Below, in pieces: positions 25,193-34,458 of a DNA stretch of 64,000 nucleotides; the stretch's first letter is position 1; each line of letters begins with the position of its first letter. The DNA is from [Eubacterium] cellulosolvens LD2006. GTDB taxonomy: Bacteria; Bacillota; Clostridia; Lachnospirales; Lachnospiraceae. The notes under the pieces were generated by a model that was not told where the DNA came from, ran no database searches, and saw only the letters and a list, made by a program, of their open reading frames with translations. The stretch spans positions 30,019 through 94,018 of the forward strand of contig NZ_KK211310.1 in the NCBI RefSeq assembly GCF_000621585.1. The letters run 5' to 3'. A program made the position numbers and the translations under genes.

Positions 25193-25885
25193 TTAAAAGC
25201 ACTCTTTTTTCAGATACAACTCCTCGTACATTTTTTCCAACGACTCAGCAGAATCCACCTCACATCTGATTTTTCCCTCAGACAGAAACAGATTGTGATC
25301 ACTGATATCCTGAACAAAATCCAGAATATGACTTGTCACTATTAGCGTGCAGCCCCTCTTTTTTGCCTCATCGATCAGCTTTTTCGTGTAGATGATTCCG
25401 GAAGTGTCCATGCCGTTTGTCGGCTCATCCAACAGAATCAACTCAGGAAAACCGGCGAAGGACATAATCATTTCTATCTTCTTTTTCATTCCGCAGGAAC
25501 ATTCCAGAAACTTTTTATTTTTGAAGCCATATAGATCGTACTTCTTTAACATTGTTTCGATCTGAATATCATTCTTCCCCTGATTTTTCACAGCGTCAGC
25601 GAAATGCAAAAGCGCCTCCACGGAAATATTGGGATAAATGGCGTCAATGTCCGGCGCATAACCAATACTGATTTTGCACTCTCTTTTCTTTGTTTCCACA
25701 CCATTCAGTTCCACACGTCCGGATGACATATTGATTACACCTGCCAGGCAATGCAAAAACGTTGTTTTTCCGGATCCGTTCGGTCCGATGATTGAATAAA
25801 CCTCTCCGTCCTTGAATGTATAGTCGATTCCATTAATGACGGACTGTTTTTTATAAGATTTCCTAAGATCACACACCCTCAACAT
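25193..25885 (-). CDS. ABC transporter ATP-binding protein
   Basis: The 230-residue stand-alone NBD has Walker A GPNGSGKTTFLH, a signature reduced to CSCGMKKK (CSxGM in place of LSGGQ, common in CcmA/YbhF-like drug and bacteriocin ATPases), Walker B LILLDEPTNGMD, and H-loop TSH. It starts within the end of the permease gene (17-nt overlap), so the two are translated together. It presumably energises that permease as an export or immunity transporter. Both genes are clearly AT-richer than the surrounding chromosome. The substrate is unknown. Confidence 0.92.
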   Translation of the reverse strand: MLRVCDLRKSYKKQSVINGIDYTFKDGEVYSIIGPNGSGKTTFLHCLAGVINMSSGRVELNGVETKKRECKISIGYAPDIDAIYPNISVEALLHFADAVKNQGKNDIQIETMLKKYDLYGFKNKKFLECSCGMKKKIEMIMSFAGFPELILLDEPTNGMDTSGIIYTKKLIDEAKKRGCTLIVTSHILDFVQDISDHNLFLSEGKIRCEVDSAESLEKMYEELYLKKECF

Positions 25886-27104
25886 ATCTATACCATTTAT
25901 TGAATCCTTTTTTTATTATAAACAGTGACAGCGCCAACGGAACAAACGGTACAAGAGAAAACACCATGCACAAAACCATTAGCAGATAGTCCCATATACA
26001 GTATTCCTCGGAAATAAGAAAAAATACTAAAAAGTACACTGCATTCCAGAACATCACGCTTTGTATCACAAAAAGAAGGAGCATCAGTCCGCCTGCATTT
26101 TCTTTTTCCAAAAACAGCTTGCCCAGCACAACAACGGTAGGAAAGGTCACCAGGACGAATGAATGACAGATTTTTCTGCAAAAAAACTGTTTCGCGGAAA
26201 CACCCCAAAGCTTTAAACACACCAATATCTTTCGATCCCAGTGATACAGCATGGAAATCCCTGACATGCTTACAGCCACCAGGAACAGGCCCGGCAGAAT
26301 TTCTGATTCGAAATTTTCAAAACTTGAAATGCCATAAAGAACAGATAAGAGATACAAAAGAATCAGAGCAATCAGATCCATCTTATGATTCACCGCTTCT
26401 TCCAGCATTCTACTGTTCTTAAGGATCTGCCTCCACCGGGAGAGGAATCCAGCATTTGCTCCTATTCTCGCCTCCATAAGATCTGAGGTTCGATAGATTC
26501 CCCAAAGGCATAAGCTGCTTATGACAATCGTACCTGCAATTCCATAAAACAAAAATCGAACAGGCAAACTCTCGATCAAGCTGTTTTGAGACACCTCAAT
26601 CACTAGCTGTTTCAAATTTACACTCCGTGTCTGCGAACGGTGAACATACCGACCAACAACTTTCAATAACACGCCGATCTGGAACAACCAGAATCCCCAA
26701 ATACAGATTTGGACTTTTCTGTTGTAATATGAATATTCTGCCACAAAAATCATCATAATCACATATGAGGCATTCAACATGAGAACCAGCGCCAATTGCT
26801 CCATCCATGCCAGAGCTCCGAAACAACCGATCAACCATAGAATCGAGATAGACAATTTGTCGGCCCAAATCATAAAGACCGGTAACTTCCTTTTCTCAAG
26901 ACCGATCGTGCAATGCAGTAAATATTCTTTCTTGATATAATTTTTCCACCCCTGCAGAAACACCAGCGGCGAAGATAGTATAAACAATGCTTCGCAGACT
27001 AAATATATAAAGAGGTATGTGTTAGCCTGATCCAGCAATTTAAATATCAATGCAATTGCAATCAGTGCCAGGAAAAGTACAGCAATTTTTTTCTTCATAA
27101 TCAC
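25869..27104 (-). CDS. ABC transporter permease-like membrane protein
   Basis: The 411-residue protein has roughly ten hydrophobic segments, starting with a helix at residues 5-25 (KIAVLFLALIAIALIF) and ending with a pair near the C-terminus. I recognise no specific family. The partner ATPase encoded in overlap suggests an ABC-2-type exporter such as those used for peptide export or self-immunity. Initiation is at GTG (27104) or at ATG two codons later; neither has a clear Shine-Dalgarno. A hairpin (27113-27134) sits just upstream, followed by the terminator of the 6S-like RNA gene. Confidence 0.8.
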   Translation of the reverse strand: MIMKKKIAVLFLALIAIALIFKLLDQANTYLFIYLVCEALFILSSPLVFLQGWKNYIKKEYLLHCTIGLEKRKLPVFMIWADKLSISILWLIGCFGALAWMEQLALVLMLNASYVIMMIFVAEYSYYNRKVQICIWGFWLFQIGVLLKVVGRYVHRSQTRSVNLKQLVIEVSQNSLIESLPVRFLFYGIAGTIVISSLCLWGIYRTSDLMEARIGANAGFLSRWRQILKNSRMLEEAVNHKMDLIALILLYLLSVLYGISSFENFESEILPGLFLVAVSMSGISMLYHWDRKILVCLKLWGVSAKQFFCRKICHSFVLVTFPTVVVLGKLFLEKENAGGLMLLLFVIQSVMFWNAVYFLVFFLISEEYCIWDYLLMVLCMVFSLVPFVPLALSLFIIKKGFNKWYRYVEGV

Positions 27105-27194
27105 ATCAACAGAACGCTGCCCAAAGGCGGCGTTCTTCCTTTATTGCAAGCTTTTCAGCCGAATCACCTTTCGTTTTAGGATTTTCTACAGCAC

Positions 27195-27409
27195 AAAAAT
27201 CGGAGGCAAGTAAAACTTGCCTCCGGCCCAGAATGTCGTTCCTGCATTTTGACTCCTAGAAAGAATCTAGGTGGGTTACCTCAATTGTACTTTTGCCTTC
27301 CGCTGCAAACGACGGCCTGACAGCCATACAAGTATATTGGAATCCCGTTTTAAAGTAAATGTAGGTTCAATATAAACAGGGGATCGACCACCCCAGGAAT
27401 TCTTTTGAT
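27195..27409 (-). ncRNA. ssrS: Probable 6S RNA
   Basis: A perfect promoter fires into a region with no ORF and ends about 215 nt later at an intrinsic terminator: CGGAGGCAAGT/ACTTGCCTCCG followed by ATTTTT. Near the start, AAAGAAT and GGGGTGG can pair with CCCACC and ATTCTTT about 150 nt later, giving a closing stem around a large central bubble. Segments such as TTGAACCTACA, CGGAAGGC and CCCACCTAG resemble, from memory, Clostridia 6S RNAs. 6S binds the housekeeping RNA polymerase by mimicking an open promoter. Assignment is by architecture and recall, not by a covariance search. Confidence 0.72.
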
Positions 27410-27415
27410 AGCCTT

Positions 27416-27444
27416 ATTATAATCGAAACACACAATTATTTCAA
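27416..27444 (-). promoter_or_regulatory. Consensus promoter of the 6S-like RNA
   Basis: On the minus strand, TTGAAA (27439-27444), 17-bp spacer, TATAAT (27416-27421). Transcription should begin around 27409. Confidence 0.9.
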
Positions 27445-27613
27445 TTATGAAATGTCATAAGAAAATGACGTCTATTTGTGATATGTGACCAAAATGTGAC
27501 CAATACGCAGTTTTATATACTTTCTATTGTATTCATATTTCCTCGCAAACGTTTTTGTTTGACAGATGCTACCAAAGGGTCTCTTCCGCACGTTTACGCA
27601 GCTTTTAATGGTC

Positions 27614-27895
27614 TCATTTCTTAAGGTTATTCATATTCTCATCAATGTGCGTCTTGAGATCATCACAGGCAGCGAGCGCAGCTTCGATCTTGTCGAAGAG
27701 ATCGGTGCACTCCACCGGGACGTTCTCTTTGTTCTCGTTGTAATAGATTCTTCCAAGCTCTGCGTAGGCGTCGCGAAGTTCTTTCTTCTTCATCTCAAGT
27801 TTCGCTTTTGCCGATGCTGCTCCTCCGAGATTTACGGCACCGTCACCGATCATCTCTCCAATCTCACGTGCTTTCTTTGAAAAATCCTCAAACAT
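27614..27895 (-). CDS. Small coiled-coil protein, 93 aa
   Basis: This short cytoplasmic protein is of unknown function. After MFEDFSKKAREIGEMIG comes a Gly/Ala stretch (DGAVNLGGAASAKAKLE) and then a charged amphipathic helix region to the C-terminus (ELRDAYAELGRIYY, IEAALAACDDLKTHIDENMN). The start at 27895 has AAAGGAG 9 nt upstream; ATGs further up lack a site. There is no signal peptide, Cys motif or membrane segment. It stands alone between the 6S-like RNA and folD on the same strand. Confidence 0.8.
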   Translation of the reverse strand: MFEDFSKKAREIGEMIGDGAVNLGGAASAKAKLEMKKKELRDAYAELGRIYYNENKENVPVECTDLFDKIEAALAACDDLKTHIDENMNNLKK

Positions 27896-28036
27896 GTCCT
27901 GTTGCTCCTTTCTCATTTGGTGAAACATAACATCATTTCTATTACTCTTCAAATACTCAAAAACACTGTTCCTTCCGCGCTCCTATCCTGGCTTATGGAG
28001 CCTTTGCGATCGAGCGCGCCCCGGTATGGACTTTAA

Positions 28037-28885
28037 TTATACCGTCTTCTCCGCAGCCGAAACAACATGCTCCGCGAGTACGGAGGTTGTCACACTGCCG
28101 ACGCCGCGCGGCACCGGGGTGATCTTCGCCACAACAGGTTCTACAGAGGTGAAGTCAACGTCTCCGCAGAGTTTTCCCTCCTCGTTCACGTTGATGCCTA
28201 CATCGATGACGATCTGTCCCTCACGGACAAAGTCCGCGTTTACTACACCGGCGTGTCCCGCCGCCACGACAACGATATCCGCCTCGCGGACAACGGATGG
28301 CATATCGACGGTCTTTGTATGACAGATCGTAACCGTAGCGTTCTCACGAAGGAGCATCATAGCCACCGGTTTTCCGATCACCATGCTTCTGCCGATCACA
28401 ACCGCCTTCTTTCCGCAAAGTTCGATTTCATAGTGGCGGAGAATTTCCATCACCGCCTGAGCGGTGCAGGGCGGATAGCCCGTATCGTTTCCGGAAAAAA
28501 CGCCTGCGATGGACGCCGTTGTAATTCCGTCCATATCTTTGGCCGGATCGAGCTCGCGGATGACCGCCTCCTCGTCGATCCCCTTCGGGAGCGGACGGAA
28601 CAGAAGGACACCGTGTACCTCTTTGTCGTCGTTGGCTCTGTGAATGGCCTTGATCACATCCTCCGCAGCGCAGTCCACAGGAAGGACGTCTTTTCGAACC
28701 TTTACGCCGAGTTTTCCAAAGCGCACCTCTACGCTGTGCTCGTAGGCGAGATCATCCTCCCGCCCTCCGACACGAATGATCGCGAGCTGCGGAACCACCT
28801 GTTTCTCCGCGAGTTTTTCAATCCGGGAGACAATCTGCCCGTTCAGATCCGCGTTTACATCTTTGCCCAGTAAAAGTTCAGCCAT
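28037..28885 (-). CDS. folD: FolD-type methylene-tetrahydrofolate dehydrogenase lacking cyclohydrolase residues
   Basis: The 282-residue protein has the FolD fold: N-terminal catalytic domain, Rossmann motif VIGRSMVIGKP, and C-terminal TPVPRGVG. Aligned without gaps to E. coli FolD around LVGSNPASQIYVASKRK, the conserved Tyr is kept (AYEHSVEV), but the catalytic Lys four residues later is Val. The Gln of VQLPLP is Phe (LLFRPLP). The Asp of KDVDG remains (KDMDG). In the human enzyme the Lys (K56) and Gln (Q100) are required for cyclohydrolase activity. With fchA overlapping by 8 nt upstream, this is probably a dehydrogenase-only partner to FchA. Confidence 0.92.
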   Translation of the reverse strand: MAELLLGKDVNADLNGQIVSRIEKLAEKQVVPQLAIIRVGGREDDLAYEHSVEVRFGKLGVKVRKDVLPVDCAAEDVIKAIHRANDDKEVHGVLLFRPLPKGIDEEAVIRELDPAKDMDGITTASIAGVFSGNDTGYPPCTAQAVMEILRHYEIELCGKKAVVIGRSMVIGKPVAMMLLRENATVTICHTKTVDMPSVVREADIVVVAAGHAGVVNADFVREGQIVIDVGINVNEEGKLCGDVDFTSVEPVVAKITPVPRGVGSVTTSVLAEHVVSAAEKTV

Positions 28886-29549
28886 TGATACCGCCCTCCT
28901 GACCTTCCATCAGCTTTGCGTGAACGTCGCTGTAGATATGATCACCGAGAGGACCGTAAATATCCAGCATCTCCTCTGCGTCGCGGTTCAGCTTCGCCGC
29001 ATATTCTCTGTCTTTCATGTATTTCGTATTGATAAAAACGTTGAGTGCCGCGCCGCGAAGAGCCGCGCTGCAGATAGCGGCCGCCACGCCTGCGTCGCTG
29101 ACCGCTATATAGGATCCTTTGTTTTCAAAAACTCCGATCATGGATATTATATCACAAATTCTGTGCATGATGCGGATCGGGGCGTCACTCGCCTGTTTGA
29201 GGCACTCCTCCATCACCCGGTCTTTTTCCGCCCGCTCCTCTTCTGTGCCGGTCGGCATCCGGTAGGCCGCGGAGAGCGGCGCGAAGGAGTCCGCGTCTTC
29301 CTGAACCAGCTCCTCAAGATCCTTCTGTACGCGGGTAATCCGCTCCATCAGTCCCTTGATTTCCTCCTCAACGTTTGCGTATTTTTTCTTACCGATGGTG
29401 AGATTGCCCACCATATTACAGAGAGCCGCTCCCAGGGACGCCACCAGCGCGGAAGCTCCTCCGCCTCCCGGCACGGGTGCCTTGGAGGCAAGCAGTTCTG
29501 TGAAACCACTGCAGCTCAGATCCATCAACTTTGTCGTATTTTCTGTCAT
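28878..29549 (-). CDS. fchA: Methenyl-tetrahydrofolate cyclohydrolase / cyclodeaminase family protein
   Basis: This 223-residue protein of the FTCD cyclodeaminase fold in Clostridia interconverts 5,10-methenyl- and 10-formyl-THF. The signature PVPGGGGASALVASLGAALCNMVGNLTIGKKKY and the DADSFAPLSAAYRMP helix are present. The start MTENTTKLMDLS follows GGGGAGATGG; earlier in-frame ATGs would extend it into sequence unlike the family. It lies between fhs and folD and overlaps folD by 8 nt, consistent with a three-step formate-to-methylene-THF unit. Confidence 0.93.
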   Translation of the reverse strand: MTENTTKLMDLSCSGFTELLASKAPVPGGGGASALVASLGAALCNMVGNLTIGKKKYANVEEEIKGLMERITRVQKDLEELVQEDADSFAPLSAAYRMPTGTEEERAEKDRVMEECLKQASDAPIRIMHRICDIISMIGVFENKGSYIAVSDAGVAAAICSAALRGAALNVFINTKYMKDREYAAKLNRDAEEMLDIYGPLGDHIYSDVHAKLMEGQEGGING

Positions 29550-29710
29550 TCCCATCTCCCCATAAAAACTGCCGCCCGACGTCATTTGCATGATGCTATG
29601 CGTCGAGCGACAGCCGTTACTTATCTTATTCTTTATCTTTCCTTCCCGGCACACAGATCCGTCCGGGTCTGCATGCCCCGATGGAAGAACCGTGATTTCC
29701 GTTCGATTTC

Positions 29711-31399
29711 TTAGAACAGACCTGTAATCTTTCCGTTCTCATCTACGTCGATATCCATAGCGGCAGGATGTTTCGGAAGTCCCGGCATGGTCATGATGTC
29801 ACCGGTGAGGGCTACGATGAAGCCCGCTCCCGCGGAGATCTTCAGGTTGCGGACAGTGACAACGAAATCCTTCGGCGCGCCGAGCTTTGTCGGATCATCG
29901 GTGAGGGAATACTGGGTCTTCGCCATACAGATCGGCACATTCTCATAACCCATGGAAGCCAGTTTCTTCGCCTGTTTCTTCGCGTTGGAGGTGAGCTCTG
30001 CTCTCGCTCCTCCGTACACTTTCTGAACAATGGCATTGAGCTTCTCCTCAATGGTTCCCTCAAGACCGTAGGAATACTCGAACGCGGAGTTATCTTCCTC
30101 GCAGAGTTTTACAACCTCCTCAGCCAGGGCAAGACCGCCTTCACCGCCCTTTGCCCATACCTCGGACAGACATACGTTGACGCCGATCTCTTTGCATTTT
30201 GCTTCTACGAGATCCAGCTCTGCCTTTGTATCGGTCGGGAATGCGTTGATGGCAACTACGCAGGGCAGATGGTAGACATCTTTGATGTTGCTTACGTGTT
30301 TCAGAAGGTTCGGAAGTCCTTTCTCCAGTGCCTCAAGATTCTCGTTGTTGAGATCTGCTTTCGCAACGCCGCCGTTGTATTTGAGGGCACGTACCGTTGC
30401 CACGATGACTACGGCATTCGGTTTCAGGCCAGACATACGACACTTGATGTCGAGGAACTTTTCAGCCCCGAGGTCGCAGCCGAAGCCCGCCTCCGTGACA
30501 GCGTAATCACCGAGCTTCAGTGCTGTTCTTGTGGCGATCACAGAGTTACAGCCGTGAGCGATATTCGCGAAAGGACCGCCGTGGATGATCACCGGTGTGT
30601 GCTCCAGTGTCTGCACAAGGTTCGGTTTGATCGCGTCCTTGAGGATCGCGGTCATCGCGCCTGCCGCGCCGAGATCTCCGGCTGTTACCGGCTTCTCGTC
30701 CACAAGTTTTCCGTAGGTGTAACCTACGATGATTTTGGAAAGTCTCTCTTTGAGATCCTTCAGATCCTTTGCCAGACAGAATGCCGCCATAACCTCGGAG
30801 GCAACGGTAATGTCGAAGCCATCCTCACGCGGTGTTCCGTCGAGCTTTGTTCCGAGACCGTCGATGACGTTGCGAAGCTGGCGGTCGTTCATGTCGACGC
30901 ATCGTTTCCACACAACTTTTCTCGGATCAATATTCAGAGGGTTGCCCTGCTGGATCGAATTGTCCAACATGGCTGCAAGGAGGTTGTTTGCCGCGCCGAT
31001 CGCGTGCATATCACCCGTAAAGTGAAGGTTGATATCCTCCATCGGAACAACCTGTGCGTAGCCGCCGCCTGCTGCTCCGCCCTTTACACCGAAAACCGGT
31101 CCCATGGACGGCTCACGAAGCGCTCCAACCGGGTGTTTTCCGAGTCTGGAAAGTGCGTCGATCAGACCGATGGATGTCGTCGTCTTTCCCTCGCCGGCCG
31201 GCGTCGGGTTGATGGCAGTTACAAGAACAAGCTTTCCGTTCGGCCTGTCCATGTGATCCATGAGTTTGTCAGAAATCTTTGCCTTGTATTTTCCGTAGCA
31301 CTCAAGGTACTCCTCGGCAATTCCGGCTTCCTGTGCAATCTCGGTAATCGGCTTCATGACACATTCCTGTGCAATCTCAATGTCTGACTTGTAGCCCAT
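29711..31399 (-). CDS. fhs: Formate--tetrahydrofolate ligase
   Basis: Fhs couples ATP hydrolysis to formation of 10-formyl-THF from formate and THF. The 562-residue protein shows the P-loop [68 protein letters not shown] and [13 protein letters not shown], all standard for the family, and full length. CAGGAGG lies upstream of the ATG. The downstream fchA and folD continue the pathway; metF lies upstream on the same strand behind a terminator-like hairpin. No Wood-Ljungdahl carbonyl-branch gene is in the window. Confidence 0.97.
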   Translation of the reverse strand: MGYKSDIEIAQECVMKPITEIAQEAGIAEEYLECYGKYKAKISDKLMDHMDRPNGKLVLVTAINPTPAGEGKTTTSIGLIDALSRLGKHPVGALREPSMGPVFGVKGGAAGGGYAQVVPMEDINLHFTGDMHAIGAANNLLAAMLDNSIQQGNPLNIDPRKVVWKRCVDMNDRQLRNVIDGLGTKLDGTPREDGFDITVASEVMAAFCLAKDLKDLKERLSKIIVGYTYGKLVDEKPVTAGDLGAAGAMTAILKDAIKPNLVQTLEHTPVIIHGGPFANIAHGCNSVIATRTALKLGDYAVTEAGFGCDLGAEKFLDIKCRMSGLKPNAVVIVATVRALKYNGGVAKADLNNENLEALEKGLPNLLKHVSNIKDVYHLPCVVAINAFPTDTKAELDLVEAKCKEIGVNVCLSEVWAKGGEGGLALAEEVVKLCEEDNSAFEYSYGLEGTIEEKLNAIVQKVYGGARAELTSNAKKQAKKLASMGYENVPICMAKTQYSLTDDPTKLGAPKDFVVTVRNLKISAGAGFIVALTGDIMTMPGLPKHPAAMDIDVDENGKITGLF

Positions 31400-31553
31400 C
31401 TACATATCCCTCCTGTTATAAACAAATAGCAATCATGACTTTTTGGTCATACTCCCATGAATTGTAACACAGGCTCCTCGGCGATTCCACTTTTTTCAGC
31501 AAATTCAAAGAATACTGTAAGCATTATGTCTAAAAATAGCGGTAGAACAAAAA

Positions 31554-31614
31554 AGAAGATGAAAAAAATCCTTCGCCGGTTCAACAGACCGACTACGGCT
31601 CTTTTTCATCTTCT
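31554..31614 (-). terminator. Hairpin between metF and fhs
   Basis: AGAAGATGAAAAA (31554-31566) pairs with TTTTTCATCTTCT (31602-31614). Together with the T-rich minus-strand sequence after the second arm it can end metF transcription. The rest of 31400-31712 holds the fhs leader, including ATGACcaaaaaGTCAT, and no gene. Confidence 0.7.
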
Positions 31615-31712
31615 ACCTATTCCTATCCGCCGCCCGCAGGCGTGTTCTGTCAGAGAACAGAAGGGACTGCCGCTCTGTTCATCCGTATATGATACTTTCG
31701 ATGCAATCGAAA

Positions 31713-32624
31713 TCAGAGAACTGTGCGGATGCCCGCCCGGTTCAGAATCTCGGTTACATCCTGCCACTTGTTCATCGCATAGAGGTGGATGCCGTTGACT
31801 CCCAGAGAGATAAATTCAAGAATCTGCTCAACGGTGTACTGCATACCTTCCTCGCGGAAAGCGGCGCGTACCTCGGGAAGCTCATTGCCCTCCGGATCCG
31901 TGTCAAACCAGTGATGAGAGAAAATCTCCGCGAGTTTTCTCGGAATCGCGCAGGCATTTCTGGAGAGGCACTGATTGATAACCGGCTCCTTCTTCAATAC
32001 AGGCATGATGCCGACATCGACCGGCATGGTGACGCCGGCTTTGCGGATTGCGTCGTACCAGCGTTTGAACTGCTCCATGTCATAGGTCAGCTGGGTGATG
32101 ATGTAGTCCGCGCCCTCATCCTGCTTCTGCTTCAGATGAGCGATATCCGAAGCCAGAGATGTACATTCCACATGTCCCTCCGGAGATCCGCTGACCGCGA
32201 TCTCAAACTTGTCGCCAAACTCTCTTCTTATAAAGCTGACCAGATCCGTCGCGTAACGGAACGCGCTGTTCGTTCCGTCCCAGCCAAAGGGAATATCGCC
32301 GCGAAGCGCAAGAACATGTTCTACACCGTTGTCGAGATAGGCCTGCAGCTGTGCCCGGATCGAATCCTTTGTCTGTCCGATACAGGTCAGATGGGTGACC
32401 GGAACGGTGTTCTGATCCGCCTCACGGATCATCTGCACAACTTCCAGATTTCTTCCGACATTATTTCCGCCAGCACCGTAGGTACAGGAGATGTACTCCG
32501 GATGAAACTGGTAGAGATGCTCCAACGTGTCCGGCAGCTTAGCCATTCCCTTTTCCGTCTTCGGCGGAAAAACCTCAAAAGATACGGTTGTTTTCTCTTG
32601 CATAATCGCAGCCAGTTTTTTCAT
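31713..32624 (-). CDS. metF: Methylenetetrahydrofolate reductase
   Basis: MetF reduces methylene-THF to methyl-THF. The 303-residue TIM-barrel flavoprotein has the N-terminal SFEVFPPKT with its catalytic Glu, the FAD-contacting region LALRGDIP, SGSPEGHVEC, and KQDEGADYIITQLTYD, where the family reads KxxAGAxFxxTQ. AAAGGGGG precedes the ATG. No metV partner, as found in acetogens, is adjacent. With fhs-fchA-folD it completes a formate-to-methyl-THF route, used at least for methionine synthesis. Confidence 0.96.
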   Translation of the reverse strand: MKKLAAIMQEKTTVSFEVFPPKTEKGMAKLPDTLEHLYQFHPEYISCTYGAGGNNVGRNLEVVQMIREADQNTVPVTHLTCIGQTKDSIRAQLQAYLDNGVEHVLALRGDIPFGWDGTNSAFRYATDLVSFIRREFGDKFEIAVSGSPEGHVECTSLASDIAHLKQKQDEGADYIITQLTYDMEQFKRWYDAIRKAGVTMPVDVGIMPVLKKEPVINQCLSRNACAIPRKLAEIFSHHWFDTDPEGNELPEVRAAFREEGMQYTVEQILEFISLGVNGIHLYAMNKWQDVTEILNRAGIRTVL

Positions 32625-32709
32625 TTGTTCCCCCTTTTATTGCATGTCACCCGCGACATTCTCACGCCGAGCTCAGATGCAGGTCATCTGCTCATTGCGC
32701 AAGTACTTA

Positions 32710-33714
32710 TCAATCCCACTCGGAAATCTCATCTTTTCCGTCGCGCTGCATCAGGTCATTGACCGCGTCGCGCGCCGGTTTGTCCTCGAAGAGGACTTTG
32801 TTGATCTCTTCAACGATCGGCATTTCCACATGATATTTATTGGAGAGTTCCATAGCGGCTTTCGCGGAGAATACACCCTCCACCACCTGGTGAACCGCTG
32901 TCATGGCCTCATCCATCGTCTTGCCCTGCCCCATCAGGAAACCGGCCTTGCGGTTTCGGCTGTGGATACTTGCGCAGGTAACGATCAGATCGCCGATACC
33001 GGAGAGTCCGAAGATGGTTCTCTGATGAATTCCCATCGCCTCACCCAGTCTGGAAAGCTCGGCGCTTCCTCGTGTGATCAGTGCCGCCTTTGTATTGTCA
33101 CCGTAACCGAGTCCGTCCGCGATACCTGCTGCCAGCGCCATGACATTCTTCAGTGCAGCTCCCAGCTGAATACCGCTCATATCCGGGCTGGTATACACAC
33201 GAAAAACCGGTGACATGAAATAGTCACGGATTTTTTCCGCGGACTCTCTGTCGTGAGCGCCCGCTACAATGGCTGTCGGAAGTCCGCGTCCGACCTCTTC
33301 GGCGTGGCTCGGTCCGGAGAGAACGCCGACGTTTGCCTGCGGAATCTCCTGCTCCACAATGTCGCTCATGGTAAAGAGGGTTGACTCCTCGATCCCCTTA
33401 GCGACGCTGACGATCAGCTGTCCGTCGGAAACGAAGTCTTTCATATTTTTCGCAGTACTTCTTACCGCCGGTGAAGGAACCGCAAGAACAAGCATCTCTT
33501 TGTCTTTGCAGGCCTCAGCAAGGTCCCCGGTGTACACAACATTATCCGGAAGAATAACTCCCGGAAGTTTGTCCGTGTTCTGATGATATTTCCTGTACAT
33601 CTCTGTCTCTTCCGGAAGGAAGGACCAGAGTGTAATCTGATGTCCGTTGTTGCAGAGCAGCCATGCCAGAGCCGTACCCCAGCTTCCTGAACCGATCACG
33701 CTGATTTTTGCCAT
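32710..33714 (-). CDS. gpsA: NAD(P)-dependent glycerol-3-phosphate dehydrogenase
   Basis: GpsA makes sn-glycerol-3-phosphate from DHAP for phospholipids. The 334-residue protein has the Rossmann motif VIGSGSWGTALAWLL, the catalytic region NVMALAAGIADGLGYGDNTKAALITRG with its Lys, and GLSGIGDLIVTC. The start MAKISVIG follows GGAGGT; five codons further up lies an ATG that would swallow this site. It is the last gene of the DUF512-der-plsY-gpsA run; PlsY uses its product. Confidence 0.96.
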   Translation of the reverse strand: MAKISVIGSGSWGTALAWLLCNNGHQITLWSFLPEETEMYRKYHQNTDKLPGVILPDNVVYTGDLAEACKDKEMLVLAVPSPAVRSTAKNMKDFVSDGQLIVSVAKGIEESTLFTMSDIVEQEIPQANVGVLSGPSHAEEVGRGLPTAIVAGAHDRESAEKIRDYFMSPVFRVYTSPDMSGIQLGAALKNVMALAAGIADGLGYGDNTKAALITRGSAELSRLGEAMGIHQRTIFGLSGIGDLIVTCASIHSRNRKAGFLMGQGKTMDEAMTAVHQVVEGVFSAKAAMELSNKYHVEMPIVEEINKVLFEDKPARDAVNDLMQRDGKDEISEWD

Positions 33715-33804
33715 ATCAATTACCTCCAAATCTAAGGAATGTCGAGTTACATACTACCCTGATGCCAAATTCCCGGATCCTTACAGATCTGATTTCTGAT
33801 CCGG

Positions 33805-34458
33805 TTACTGATCTGATTTCTTTGTGAGATATGTCTTTCTCTCATTTCCTGCCACAAGTCTCTGAATGTTCGCACGGTGCTGCCAGATGTTCAGCGCTGC
33901 AAGGACGGCCGTGAGCACACACATCTCGGTCAGATGCGGCTGTGTCATGGAATAATGTCCCAGGATACAGAACACAAGCATTCCGGCGAAAAAGCCAATG
34001 CTCAGGAAAATCGATCCCAGAGACACATAGTGTGTAACAAGGAAAAAACCGAAAAAGCAGATGATGGCCAGTACCAGAAGGCGCCAGTCACCGAAGGAAA
34101 GCACCATGCCGGCAGTGGCGGCAATGCCTTTTCCCCCCTTAAATTTCATGTAAAACGGAAAATCATGTCCGAGAATGACGCCTGCTGCCGTCCAGACCTT
34201 TAACAAAGGAAAAAGCGACGGGTGTGAATTCCTGAATAAAAGCCAGGTCACCAGCACCGCAAGGACGCACTTGAAGACGTCGCCCAGAAGTGTGATCACG
34301 CCGGCCTTGGCTCCCATTGTCCGGAGCGCATTGGTGGTTCCGGCGTTACCGCTTCCCATTTTTCGAATATCTACACCGTTTGCCTTACTGTAAATATAGG
34401 ATGTCTGGATCAGGCCGAAGGCATAGCCAATAATCAGACAGATTATTCGTTCGCTCAT
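33805..34458 (-). CDS. plsY: Acyl-phosphate:glycerol-3-phosphate acyltransferase
   Basis: PlsY acylates glycerol-3-phosphate from acyl-phosphate at the membrane. The 217-residue protein has five hydrophobic segments and the three family motifs: [37 protein letters not shown], and a late THYVSLGSI segment. The ATG overlaps the der stop (ATGA), so the two are translationally coupled. The C-terminus has a short basic tail ([15 protein letters not shown]). Confidence 0.95.
   Translation of the reverse strand: MSERIICLIIGYAFGLIQTSYIYSKANGVDIRKMGSGNAGTTNALRTMGAKAGVITLLGDVFKCVLAVLVTWLLFRNSHPSLFPLLKVWTAAGVILGHDFPFYMKFKGGKGIAATAGMVLSFGDWRLLVLAIICFFGFFLVTHYVSLGSIFLSIGFFAGMLVFCILGHYSMTQPHLTEMCVLTAVLAALNIWQHRANIQRLVAGNERKTYLTKKSDQ

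Noticed and set aside
27195..27409. tmRNA or SRP RNA for this transcript
   Set aside because: There is no tRNA-like acceptor end or tag frame, and no SRP Alu/S-domain tetraloop region that I can see; the layout fits 6S better.
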